Below, piece after piece: positions 1 through 7,608 of a stretch of DNA of 64,000 bases. The stretch is from NCBI GenBank assembly GCA_016125075.1, contig WGMO01000019.1:1-64000 (forward strand), read 5' to 3'. This DNA comes from Terrimonas sp. GTDB lineage: Bacteria; Bacteroidota; Bacteroidia; Chitinophagales; Chitinophagaceae. Within the stretch, counting starts at the first letter, position 1. The number at the start of each line of letters is the position of its first letter. Made by a program: the position numbers and the translations under genes. The notes beneath the pieces are model-generated. The model had not been told where the DNA came from, did no database searches, and saw only the letters and a list, made by a program, of their open reading frames with translations.

Positions 1-103
1 AACGCGGTGGTTCGGCAAATAAGCTTCCTATAACATCCATATAACTACAGTACCAAAACTCATTTTTTTAAATGGTCAAAAACCAAATACTGCCCTTTTA
101 ATG

Positions 104-131
104 AAAAAAGGCCATCCTTTTTGGACAGCCT
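104..131 (-). terminator. Rho-independent terminator of the ECF sigma operon
   Basis: Read on the minus strand, a 9-bp stem (with two adjacent G-U pairs) encloses a 5-base loop and is followed by six T residues. It lies 7 bases past the stop of the small membrane protein gene, so it ends the minus-strand operon. Nothing can be assigned to the first 100 bases of the window. Confidence 0.75.
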
Positions 132-137
132 CTTTTT

Positions 138-473
138 TTATGCTGATTTTTCCTCTTCTTTTTTACCCGGGAAAAAACGGCTGCAGCGGTCCCTGAATTT
201 CGCCTTATCCTCCTCGCTCATTCCTGCCCATTTATCCTGCCAGTGTTTTTTCATATGCCGGTTGCCCCTGCAACCACCACCCCTGAAACCGCCAAAGAGG
301 ATCTTGGATAACAATAATAAGCCTGCCGCCTGCCAGAAACTGATAAGGCTGACACCCAATAAAGCGGGCAGGATGGCATTCCACAATAACATGACTACCC
401 AGCTCAGTAAAGCAATTCCCGCTACTACAAATAAGATAATAAAGGGTATCCTGCGCATCCAATATCTTTTCAT
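138..473 (-). CDS. Small two-helix membrane protein encoded after an ECF sigma factor
   Basis: This 111-residue protein has two hydrophobic segments near residues 9-31 and 35-60. A Gly/Arg/Cys/His-rich stretch follows (GGFRGGGCRGNRHMKKHW), then a charged tail with the phrase MSEEDKAKFRDR. The gene starts 12 bases after the sigma gene stop and is followed at once by a terminator, so the two are co-transcribed. The tail resembles the charged helices of small periplasmic or membrane proteins that often sit next to ECF sigma genes. A role in controlling the sigma factor is an inference from position only. No recognised anti-sigma domain is visible, and the function is unknown. Confidence 0.7.
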   Translation of the reverse strand: MKRYWMRRIPFIILFVVAGIALLSWVVMLLWNAILPALLGVSLISFWQAAGLLLLSKILFGGFRGGGCRGNRHMKKHWQDKWAGMSEEDKAKFRDRCSRFFPGKKEEEKSA

Positions 474-485
474 CTTTTAAAATTT

Positions 486-1076
486 TTAATGATTAAGGAT
501 TTCATCGTACAACTGCTGCAGTTTTTTTCTTAAATGCAGCACGGCATATCTTTTTCTTGAAAGCAGGGTATTGATATTTTCACCCGTCTGTTCGGCAATA
601 TCCTGGTAGGACATGTCTTCTATTTCATGCAATAAAAACACCCTCCTTTGTTCTTCCGGCAGTTCTGCCAGCGCTTCCTCCAGTGTTTCCCAGAAAGCAG
701 CCCTTAATACCTCCATTTCGGGGTTTTTGGAGTCATCCAGTAAAATGCTGCGAAAATCGGCATTCAGGAAATCACCGTCTTCATCCGGGGGCACCATATC
801 GTCTAACAATACCGGTTTCTTTTTTCGGTAACTGTCGGTTATCCTGTTCCTGGCCACCGTAAATAACCAGCTTCCGGCATTTTCGATGGTATTCAAATCA
901 ACGACGCTGGTAAGCTGATACCAAACATCCTGCAAAATATCTTCTGCATCCTCCTCGGTCCTAACCCTTTTCCTGATAAATGCACTCAGCCTTTTACCAA
1001 ACTGGTTGATGATTCCGCCTATATTGTTTCTTTGCTCGTCGCTCATTGCAGGTGATATGCCCAATGGTTGCGTCAT
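486..1076 (-). CDS. ECF-type RNA polymerase sigma factor
   Basis: This 196-residue sigma-70 family protein has region 2 near residues 28-90 (EEDAEDILQDVWYQL, then SWLFTVARNRITDSYRKKK). Region 4 lies near residues 135-190 (LPEEQRRVFLLHEIEDMSYQDIAE and a helix-turn-helix). The linker between them is acidic and longer than usual. It would direct core RNA polymerase to a specific promoter set, and the target regulon cannot be read here. It is the third gene of a minus-strand run (RidA, phosphoesterase, sigma, small membrane protein). An internal ATG at residue 11 is an alternative start. Confidence 0.93.
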   Translation of the reverse strand: MTQPLGISPAMSDEQRNNIGGIINQFGKRLSAFIRKRVRTEEDAEDILQDVWYQLTSVVDLNTIENAGSWLFTVARNRITDSYRKKKPVLLDDMVPPDEDGDFLNADFRSILLDDSKNPEMEVLRAAFWETLEEALAELPEEQRRVFLLHEIEDMSYQDIAEQTGENINTLLSRKRYAVLHLRKKLQQLYDEILNH

Positions 1077-1124
1077 AAAACAATAGACGCAACAGGAATG
1101 TAAATATTTTAGTTGAGGGGTAAT

Positions 1125-2222
1125 CTAGGTTAATTGTTGCTGCAGTTCCGACACCGGCTTGGTTTCCAGCAGCTTTCTGACAGATTTCCCTTTTTCTGTT
1201 TCCCACTTGACCAGGCTGATAGCCCCCCGGGCTATTTCAATACCGGTAATATCGCCATCGCTGAAACAGCAACACCCCGAATTAAAATAACCCGGCAGGG
1301 TTTTAGACACCCCAAAGGTGGAGGAATCATGCACCTGCTCCCGGTTCCGGATCTTTTCTTCGATCGATTTTATTTTTTCCATCGCCTGGTTTTGCCTGGC
1401 CATATCCAGCTCTCTTTGCAACCTTTCATAATGGGTGAGGGAGGCGAAAACAGGTTGGTGGGTATGACCGGTGATGAGGCAGCCATTTTTCTGTGTGGCA
1501 CTCCATTCATACATGATACGGTTATGTTTTGTTTTTACCGCTTCATCATAGGCAGGCGTATTGGGATTAATGCGCAGATAGGCTTGCAACGGGGCCCAGA
1601 TATTGGCTACAAAAAACTTACTGAACCAGTTGCCATCACTCGCCCTGTCGCCCTGGTGTCCATGCGTCAGGAAAAAACGGAAGGGCTTATTTTCTGTCTT
1701 CATCTTCAGGATGACTCCTTCATATATTTTTATATCCCTGCCATAAATCCTTTTTAATTGCCAGGCGGCAAAGGGGTCATTTGCCCAGAACAGGTCATGG
1801 TTACCGAACACTTTGAAATAGGCATCTCGCTCAATAAACAGTTTTTCCGCCTCAAAGGTCAGTGTATTATGCTTTTTTACCGCCGACAGTGAGTTTTCCC
1901 ATAACTCCTCTGCATCACCAAGACTGATCAATATAAAGCCCTGTTCATTGTAATATTCCAGTGCCCGGAGATAATTCGGTTCTGCATCCATAAAATCATC
2001 AGCACGGTTTTTAGCCCCGCGGTGCTGATCGGAAAAAACGATAAAATTATCGTTTGAGATTTCTGTTTCTATCAGCGGCCCTTTTAAGCCCGGTGCCTCG
2101 AGGATGGCATCCTGTAAATCAGAAAGGGCTTTGAATATCCTTTCCGGATCGGGTTGTGAGGCAAATTTAGAAGCGGCCCAAAGAACCGGTTTGAGCAATA
2201 TGAACTGTAGCAGTTGCCGCAT
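1125..2222 (-). CDS. Calcineurin-like metallophosphoesterase
   Basis: This 365-residue protein carries the ordered metal-binding motifs of the calcineurin-like phosphoesterase fold: SDQHRG near residue 68, GDAEELW near 102, GNHD near 140, HGHQGD near 187 and TGHTHQP near 251. A dinuclear metal site and hydrolysis of a phosphoester are therefore expected, but the substrate is unknown. The sequence does not match UDP-2,3-diacylglucosamine hydrolase (LpxH) closely enough to name it. The N-terminus is hydrophobic only for a short stretch and no clear signal peptide is seen. It starts 4 bases after the RidA stop, so the two are co-transcribed. Confidence 0.9.
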   Translation of the reverse strand: MRQLLQFILLKPVLWAASKFASQPDPERIFKALSDLQDAILEAPGLKGPLIETEISNDNFIVFSDQHRGAKNRADDFMDAEPNYLRALEYYNEQGFILISLGDAEELWENSLSAVKKHNTLTFEAEKLFIERDAYFKVFGNHDLFWANDPFAAWQLKRIYGRDIKIYEGVILKMKTENKPFRFFLTHGHQGDRASDGNWFSKFFVANIWAPLQAYLRINPNTPAYDEAVKTKHNRIMYEWSATQKNGCLITGHTHQPVFASLTHYERLQRELDMARQNQAMEKIKSIEEKIRNREQVHDSSTFGVSKTLPGYFNSGCCCFSDGDITGIEIARGAISLVKWETEKGKSVRKLLETKPVSELQQQLT

Positions 2223-2226
2223 GATG

Positions 2227-2607
2227 TTATTTGGAAGCGATCATACTGATCTCCACATTTACCATCCTGGGCAGTGCGGCCACCTGCACGGTTTCCCGGG
2301 CCGGGAAATAATCGTGGAAGTATTTTCCATACACTTCATTGATTTCTGTAAACCTGTTCATATCAGTGATGAAAATACTCGTTTTCACAACATGCGTAAA
2401 ATCCATCCCCGCTTCTGATAATATGGCTTTCAGGTTATGCATGACCTGGTGGGTCTCATCCTGGATATCCTTATTCTTCAAAACACCAGTGGAGGGGTCG
2501 ATGCAGATCTGTCCTGAAATGAAAAGCAAATCACCGGCAAGAATTGCCTGGTTATAAGGTCCTATCGGATCGGGCGCCATCCTGGTATTAACAATCTTTT
2601 TCTCCAT
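2227..2607 (-). CDS. ridA: RidA family enamine/imine deaminase
   Basis: This 126-residue protein is full length for the YjgF/YER057c/UK114 family. It shows the GPYNQAI segment near the N-terminus, FISGQICIDP, the KTSIFITDMNRF segment and the PARETVQVAALP block, which holds the conserved Arg that binds the carboxylate of imine substrates. Family members hydrolyse reactive 2-aminoacrylate-type intermediates in the cytosol. An upstream codon at 2664 would add 19 residues with no family counterpart, so the ATG at 2607 was chosen. It is the first gene of the minus-strand run that leads into the phosphoesterase gene. Confidence 0.93.
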   Translation of the reverse strand: MEKKIVNTRMAPDPIGPYNQAILAGDLLFISGQICIDPSTGVLKNKDIQDETHQVMHNLKAILSEAGMDFTHVVKTSIFITDMNRFTEINEVYGKYFHDYFPARETVQVAALPRMVNVEISMIASK

Positions 2608-2675
2608 ATCAATCCTGGTATTTAATTGTATCAACGAATTTAAGTTTATGCCTTTTCTTTGCAAAAAATAACTGC

Positions 2676-3311
2676 ATGCAGCTGGTTATACTGGCCAATA
2701 ATGATCAAAGGGAGGCAATTACGGCTTCTTTATCACCGGAAGAAAAGGAGATTTCCTGGATTGACACTCCGGAAGCATTCTTACACTATCGGCAGGCACA
2801 TGCATTTATCGACCTGTTATTCGAAAATACTGGAGAGAGAATAAAGATCCTGGCCGGGCTATTACCACAACCGGTATTTATCAATGCTGTTACAGACTGC
2901 CTGGATTCCATTCACCCCTCCTTTATCAGGATAAACGGGTGGGAAGGATTTTTAAGCAACAGGATCGTGGAAGCCGCAGCCCTGGACGATTCCCGCCGGT
3001 CTGCAGCAGCTGCGATCTGGGACCAACTGAACAAAAAGATTGTTTGGTGTCCCGATTTGCCGGGTTTCATATCGGCCCGTGTCATCGCGATGATCATCAA
3101 TGAGGCTTACTGGGCACTGGAAGAAGGCGTTGCCACAAAAGAGGATATGGATATAGCCATGAAAACCGGTACGAACTACCCCTTTGGACCTTTTGAATGG
3201 GGCCGAAAAATCGGGCTGTTGAATATATACACCCTTTTGCAAACAATGAGCAAGGGGCATGAAAAATACCGCCCCTGTCCCTTATTAAAAACAGAAGCCC
3301 AAATAACCTGA
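2676..3311 (+). CDS. 3-hydroxyacyl-CoA dehydrogenase-like protein with an atypical N-terminal domain
   Basis: The second half of this 211-residue protein matches the 3-hydroxyacyl-CoA dehydrogenase C-terminal domain (PGFISARVIAMIINEAYWAL and TNYPFGPFEWGRKIG, residues about 128-185). The first half occupies the place of the NAD-binding Rossmann domain but is short and lacks a GxGxxG motif (it begins MQLVILANNDQ). Normal NAD-dependent catalysis is therefore doubtful. Fatty-acid oxidation enzymes of this family are usually about 280 residues or longer. The stop is one base from the tsaB start, so the two are co-transcribed. A weak -7-like box (ending CTTTG at 2661) lies 14 bases before the start. 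Confidence 0.85.
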   Translation: MQLVILANNDQREAITASLSPEEKEISWIDTPEAFLHYRQAHAFIDLLFENTGERIKILAGLLPQPVFINAVTDCLDSIHPSFIRINGWEGFLSNRIVEAAALDDSRRSAAAAIWDQLNKKIVWCPDLPGFISARVIAMIINEAYWALEEGVATKEDMDIAMKTGTNYPFGPFEWGRKIGLLNIYTLLQTMSKGHEKYRPCPLLKTEAQIT

Positions 3312-3312
3312 T

Positions 3313-3990
3313 ATGTCATTATTGTTAGCGATCGATACCTCTCTGGAAAAAGCTTCCGTTTGCCTGGCAGAAGATCAGGAGATTTTATCCCTGCAAACCA
3401 ATGCAAAGCAGAAGGACCATGCATCCTGGATTCATACTGCCATTCAAAGCCTGTTTGCCGATACCCGTATAAAAATGGAAGCGCTTACAGCCGTTGCGGT
3501 CAGCATCGGCCCGGGCTCCTATACCGGTATCCGGATAGGCTTATCCAGCGCAAAAGGAATTTGTTATGCACTGCATAAACCGCTTATCACAATTAATACG
3601 CTTGAAATGATGGCCCGTGCTGTTAAGGATGAAGCTACTGACCTGATCTGCCCCATGATCGATGCCAGGCGAATGGAAGTGTTTTATGCCCTGTTTACAA
3701 AATCAATCGATTGGGTTGAACCCCCTGCGGCAAAGATTTTATATCCCGACAGTTTTGAAGAATACCTGGATCAGCACCAGATTCTCTTTACAGGCAGCGG
3801 AATAAAAAAATTCCGGGAATTATCCCATAATAGTAAAAAATATGTCTTTTTTGAAGGCCATTTTGATTGTTCCCAGCTTATTGTCCCTGCCACCCTCAAA
3901 CTAAAGAATCTTGATTTTGCCGACCTTGCTTATTCTGAACCCCTTTATATCAAAGAGTTCCATACAACTGCCCAAAAACCATTCAAATAA
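3313..3990 (+). CDS. tsaB: tRNA threonylcarbamoyladenosine biosynthesis protein TsaB
   Basis: This 225-residue protein has the N-terminal ASKHA fold signature of TsaB (LLAIDTSLEKASVCL) and the conserved SIGPGSYTGIRIGLSSAKG block near residues 63-81. TsaB is the scaffold partner of TsaD and TsaE in making the t6A37 modification of ANN-decoding tRNAs. It lacks the metal-binding His residues of TsaD, which separates it from that paralogue. The length is normal for the family. It is coupled to the preceding dehydrogenase-like gene with a one-base gap. Confidence 0.95.
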   Translation: MSLLLAIDTSLEKASVCLAEDQEILSLQTNAKQKDHASWIHTAIQSLFADTRIKMEALTAVAVSIGPGSYTGIRIGLSSAKGICYALHKPLITINTLEMMARAVKDEATDLICPMIDARRMEVFYALFTKSIDWVEPPAAKILYPDSFEEYLDQHQILFTGSGIKKFRELSHNSKKYVFFEGHFDCSQLIVPATLKLKNLDFADLAYSEPLYIKEFHTTAQKPFK

Positions 3991-4081
3991 TATTATCATC
4001 TTTTAACATTTTAATATATGAGGATAAGGAACTGGGTTATAATTTTGCTTGCAGGAAAACGAAACCTACACACCTAATTCT

Positions 4082-4420
4082 ATGAGCAATTATTCCCTCA
4101 CGCTTAATCAACGATCCCCCGACGGAAATATCATAACAATTGATCTTCTCAACCTGAAAAAGGGGGCACTAGTCCTCAGGGCCCTGAACCATAAATTAAG
4201 GCAGCAGATCGTTAAGTTGATCGACGAAAGTGAAAAGATTACCGTAACGGAAATCTATACCCATCTCCGCATCGAACAGTCGGTTGCCTCCCAGCACCTG
4301 GCCATTCTCCGGAAAGCAGGTATTGTAGATACTTCGCGTAACGGAAAATATATTTTTTACTCAATCAATGTAAAAAGGGTTGATGAACTGAATGAAATGG
4401 TGAGCCAGCTCCTGAAATAG
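4082..4420 (+). CDS. ArsR/SmtB-type winged-helix transcriptional regulator
   Basis: This 112-residue protein has a winged helix-turn-helix (ALNHKLRQQIVKLIDE, then VTEIYTHLRIEQSVASQHLAILRKAGIV, followed by the wing RNGKYIFYSIN). The VASQHLAILRKAG helix is the DNA-recognition element typical of the ArsR family. No paired Cys residues are present in the DNA-binding helix, so metal sensing of the ArsR/CadC type is not supported. A TTG codon at 4049 would extend the protein by 11 residues; the ATG at 4082 was preferred. It converges with the acyltransferase gene, with 6 bases between the stops. The target and signal are unknown. Confidence 0.88.
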   Translation: MSNYSLTLNQRSPDGNIITIDLLNLKKGALVLRALNHKLRQQIVKLIDESEKITVTEIYTHLRIEQSVASQHLAILRKAGIVDTSRNGKYIFYSINVKRVDELNEMVSQLLK

Positions 4421-4426
4421 GGAAGA

Positions 4427-5305
4427 TCATTGTACCAGGTTACCGAATTCTTCTTTCCACTCCCATTTCCAGCGGCGATGGCTCCAAAGCCACATTTCCG
4501 GATGTTCCGTAATAAATTGCTGGAGAAATTGAACATATCTTTTTGTGATTTCACCTTCCGGCAGGCTGGCTGGGTTTTCTGCTCCCATTTCGAAAACAAT
4601 CTCATAATAGCCCCTTTTCTTTTTTAAGAACTTACAAAACAGGATGGGGATATTATCTTTCCGCGAGGCTTTTTCAGGACCACTCACAAAGGGGGTCAGT
4701 TTGCCAAAAAAATTCAGCCAGTATGAGCTTCTGGGGCTTCCGGGGTTTTGGTCGGCCCCCAGCACCAGCATATATTGTGATGAGAGGTGGGGGGCAATGG
4801 CCTGCTTCATTTCCGTAGCCGGGAGCATCACAGCACCATTGCGGGTCCTGATTTTATAAATGAGCCTTTCAAAAAGGGGGCTGCTGAGTTTCAGGTAAAC
4901 TACAAGAAATTTGTGCCGGATATCAAGGGGCATCCTTAACATGGCCATTTCCCAGTTGAAATTATGCCCTACCAGCAGCTGGCATTTTCTCCCGCTTTCA
5001 TACAGTTGGTCACAAAGAGAAAAATCGCCTGTGAAATGTTTTTTTAAGAAAGCAGGTGATGCAGAGATCAGTTTGATGGTTTCAATAAAATTATCGGTAA
5101 AGTTGTGGTAGAAGGCTTTTGCCAGGCGTACTCTTTCCTGGTTTGTTTTGTCCGGAAATGCCTGTAACAGGTTTTTCATCACCACGTCTTTCCGGTAACC
5201 CACCCCATAATAAATAATACAGTAGGCGAAATCTGAAAAGAGATGCAATACCCAAAACGGAAGCAGGGATAGCAGGTAAAATATTCCGTAAACGATATAA
5301 TACAT
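4427..5305 (-). CDS. LpxL/HtrB-type lipid A acyltransferase
   Basis: This 292-residue protein belongs to the lysophospholipid/lipid A acyltransferase family. An N-terminal membrane segment (YYIVYGIFYLLSLLPFWVL) precedes the conserved block NLLQAFPDKT. The catalytic H-x4-E motif is seen as HNFNWE near residue 113, and GADQNP and a WLWSHRRWK-type tail complete the family signature. It should transfer an acyl chain to the lipid A precursor at the inner membrane. Starts at 5317 or 5410 are also possible; 5410 would overlap nadB deeply and was rejected. It follows nadB closely on the same strand. Confidence 0.88.
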   Translation of the reverse strand: MYYIVYGIFYLLSLLPFWVLHLFSDFAYCIIYYGVGYRKDVVMKNLLQAFPDKTNQERVRLAKAFYHNFTDNFIETIKLISASPAFLKKHFTGDFSLCDQLYESGRKCQLLVGHNFNWEMAMLRMPLDIRHKFLVVYLKLSSPLFERLIYKIRTRNGAVMLPATEMKQAIAPHLSSQYMLVLGADQNPGSPRSSYWLNFFGKLTPFVSGPEKASRKDNIPILFCKFLKKKRGYYEIVFEMGAENPASLPEGEITKRYVQFLQQFITEHPEMWLWSHRRWKWEWKEEFGNLVQ

Positions 5306-5321
5306 GAATGAAAGCATTAAA

Positions 5322-6923
5322 CTATAAAACGATATTTTGAACAAGATCACTCTTGCCCGGGTAATCAGTATTATAATGAAGCCCCCTGCTTTCCTTCCTG
5401 AAGGAGGCACCTTTTACGATCAGGTACCCGACAGTGATCATATTCCGGAGCTCCACGAGTTGTGGGGAAACTACAGATGACTTGTACAGATTCTCGGTTT
5501 CCTCCCAGAGGAGATCCAGCCGCCTGCTGGCACGTTGTAAACGGATATCGTTCCTTACGATCCCCACATAATCGGTCATGATCTGCTGAAGCTCTTTCAG
5601 GCTCTGTGTAATCAGGATCATCTCCTGCGGTTCTGAGGTCCCCATTGCATTCCAGTCGGGGATGGCGGTATTGATGCTGATATCCCCCACCTGTTTTACG
5701 GAATCGGTATAACAGCGGTGTGCAAATACCATGGCCTCCAGCAGCGAATTACTGGCAAGACGGTTGGCGCCATGCAAACCGGTACTGGAACATTCACCAC
5801 AGGCATAAAGATGTTTGATGGAACTTCTCCCCCATTCATCCGTTTTTATGCCTCCGCACATATAATGAGCTGCCGGGGCCACCGGAATCATATCCTTTGA
5901 AATATCAATACCGATGGACAGGCATTTCTGGTAGATATTGGGAAAATGCTCTGTGAAATTTAAGGGGTCCATATGACGGCAATCGAGATAAACATGTTCC
6001 GTACCATTGCGTTTCATTTCATTATCGATGGCCCTTGCCACGATATCCCGGGGTGCCAGATCCTTCCGTTCGTCATAACGCTCCATAAAGGCTTCACCAT
6101 GTTTATTACGCAGTATGCCCCCGTCGCCCCGTACAGCTTCAGTTATTAAGAAAGACTGGCCCCTGATGCCCGGTTCAAATAAAGCCGTAGGATGAAACTG
6201 GATAAATTCCATATTTTCTATCCGTCCCTTCGCCCGATAAGCCATCGACACCCCGTCACCGGTTGCAATCGCCGGATTGGTGGTGGTCCTGTAAACCTGG
6301 CCGTTACCGCCGGTAGCCAGCAACGTGATCTTGGCAAGGATCTTTTCGATTTTGTTTTCATGAAGATTCAATACATATACCCCATAACATTCGATATCGG
6401 GCGTTGACTTGGTTACCAGATACCCCAGGTGGTGTTGTGTAATGATATCTACTACAAAACAATGCTTGATGATTTCAATATTTTTTTTGCGCGAGACCGC
6501 ATCCAGCAAAGCTCTTTCCATTTCTTTGCCGGTTACATCCTTGTGGTGCAGGATCCGGTATTCCGAATGCCCCCCTTCCCTGCCCAGTTTATAATCACCG
6601 TCTGCTTCTTTATCAAAATTCGCTCCCCACCGGATGATTTCACTGACCCTTTCAGGTCCTTCCTTCACGACCATTTCCACCACCTGCCTGTTGCAGAGCC
6701 CATCACCGGCTACGAGGGTGTCTTCAATATGTTTTTCAAAACTGTCATGCACCGGATCATTCACCACGGCAATGCCTCCCTGTGCATATTTGGTGTTGGT
6801 TTCATCCGCTGCTGCCTTGGTTACGACCAGCACTTTCTTTTCGGGAAAATGGTCGGCCACTTTCAACGCATAGGTAAGCCCTGCAATCCCGGAACCGATC
6901 ACTAAGAAATCTGTTTGCTGCAT
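5322..6923 (-). CDS. nadB: L-aspartate oxidase
   Basis: This 533-residue flavoenzyme of the succinate dehydrogenase/fumarate reductase flavoprotein family has the FAD motif GSGIAGLTYALKVAD at the N-terminus. It also has GREGGHSEYRILHHKD and EFIQFHPTAL, and the second FAD contact HGANRLASNSLLEAMVF near residue 380. It oxidises aspartate to iminoaspartate for quinolinate and NAD synthesis. nadA and nadC are not in this window. The ATG at 6923 is one base past the stop of the lysoplasmalogenase gene, which gives a tight operon and sets the start; the longer reading from 6992 overlaps that gene. Confidence 0.95.
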   Translation of the reverse strand: MQQTDFLVIGSGIAGLTYALKVADHFPEKKVLVVTKAAADETNTKYAQGGIAVVNDPVHDSFEKHIEDTLVAGDGLCNRQVVEMVVKEGPERVSEIIRWGANFDKEADGDYKLGREGGHSEYRILHHKDVTGKEMERALLDAVSRKKNIEIIKHCFVVDIITQHHLGYLVTKSTPDIECYGVYVLNLHENKIEKILAKITLLATGGNGQVYRTTTNPAIATGDGVSMAYRAKGRIENMEFIQFHPTALFEPGIRGQSFLITEAVRGDGGILRNKHGEAFMERYDERKDLAPRDIVARAIDNEMKRNGTEHVYLDCRHMDPLNFTEHFPNIYQKCLSIGIDISKDMIPVAPAAHYMCGGIKTDEWGRSSIKHLYACGECSSTGLHGANRLASNSLLEAMVFAHRCYTDSVKQVGDISINTAIPDWNAMGTSEPQEMILITQSLKELQQIMTDYVGIVRNDIRLQRASRRLDLLWEETENLYKSSVVSPQLVELRNMITVGYLIVKGASFRKESRGLHYNTDYPGKSDLVQNIVL

Positions 6924-6924
6924 G

Positions 6925-7608
6925 TCATTTTTCCTTTGGTACCAGGATATAACGAACCGCTCCTTCCACCAGGCAAAGCTGTGCCAGTCCATAGGTGAGC
7001 ATTACCGCAACTCCTGCATGATTAAATGATTGATAGAATTTATTGATGGCGAGGGTAGAATCGGAGACCACAAACAGGATGGCCCCGGCCACCATGAACC
7101 AGCCCGCCCACTTATTGTTGATGTAAAGCATCTGGAGCGCCATCCAGAGCATGATCATGATAACGGCACCATATATGCGAACCGGTACCGAAAGGTCGCC
7201 CAGTTTAGCGGGCTGTATGAGTTTCATGAGGATAAAATACCAGACAACAGCAATGACACCCAGCATGACCTGCCGTTTGGAGCTCTCCTCCCTTTGAATC
7301 GTGCTAAAAAAAGTTATGTAGAAAAAATGGGCTACCAGGAAGGCCACCAGACCGGCCATAAAGAAACGGGTATCCTGCTGCTCAAACATCAGCAATACAT
7401 CACCCAGCCAGGAAAATACAAGTGCCAGTATGATCCATTTTGTCAGTTTTGAACCGGAGGCCCTGACCGCAGTGAAGAAATAACTTCCCAGGACGATCAG
7501 TAAAAGAGATTTTGAAAGGTACCGCAGCGTATCCTTGCCAAAATAGATAAGCAGCAGGTCTGCTGCCAGAACCGCCATAAATAGGAGTACCCAATGTTGT
7601 TTTTTCAT
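6925..7608 (-). CDS. YhhN/TMEM86 family lysoplasmalogenase-like membrane protein
   Basis: This 227-residue protein with about eight hydrophobic helices shows the YhhN family motifs: SWLGDVLLM near residue 65 and AGAILFVVSDSTLAINKF near residue 175. The conserved acidic residues in these two motifs are proposed to be catalytic in the family. Characterised relatives cleave the vinyl-ether bond of lysoplasmalogens, and bacterial members are less well defined. It overlaps the end of ispG by 4 bases and is followed one base later by nadB, so ispG, this gene and nadB form one translationally coupled unit. Confidence 0.88.
   Translation of the reverse strand: MKKQHWVLLFMAVLAADLLLIYFGKDTLRYLSKSLLLIVLGSYFFTAVRASGSKLTKWIILALVFSWLGDVLLMFEQQDTRFFMAGLVAFLVAHFFYITFFSTIQREESSKRQVMLGVIAVVWYFILMKLIQPAKLGDLSVPVRIYGAVIMIMLWMALQMLYINNKWAGWFMVAGAILFVVSDSTLAINKFYQSFNHAGVAVMLTYGLAQLCLVEGAVRYILVPKEK

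Noticed and set aside
1134-1757. Open frame of about 207 codons opposite the metallophosphoesterase
   Set aside because: Antisense frame; all phosphoesterase motifs are on the minus strand.
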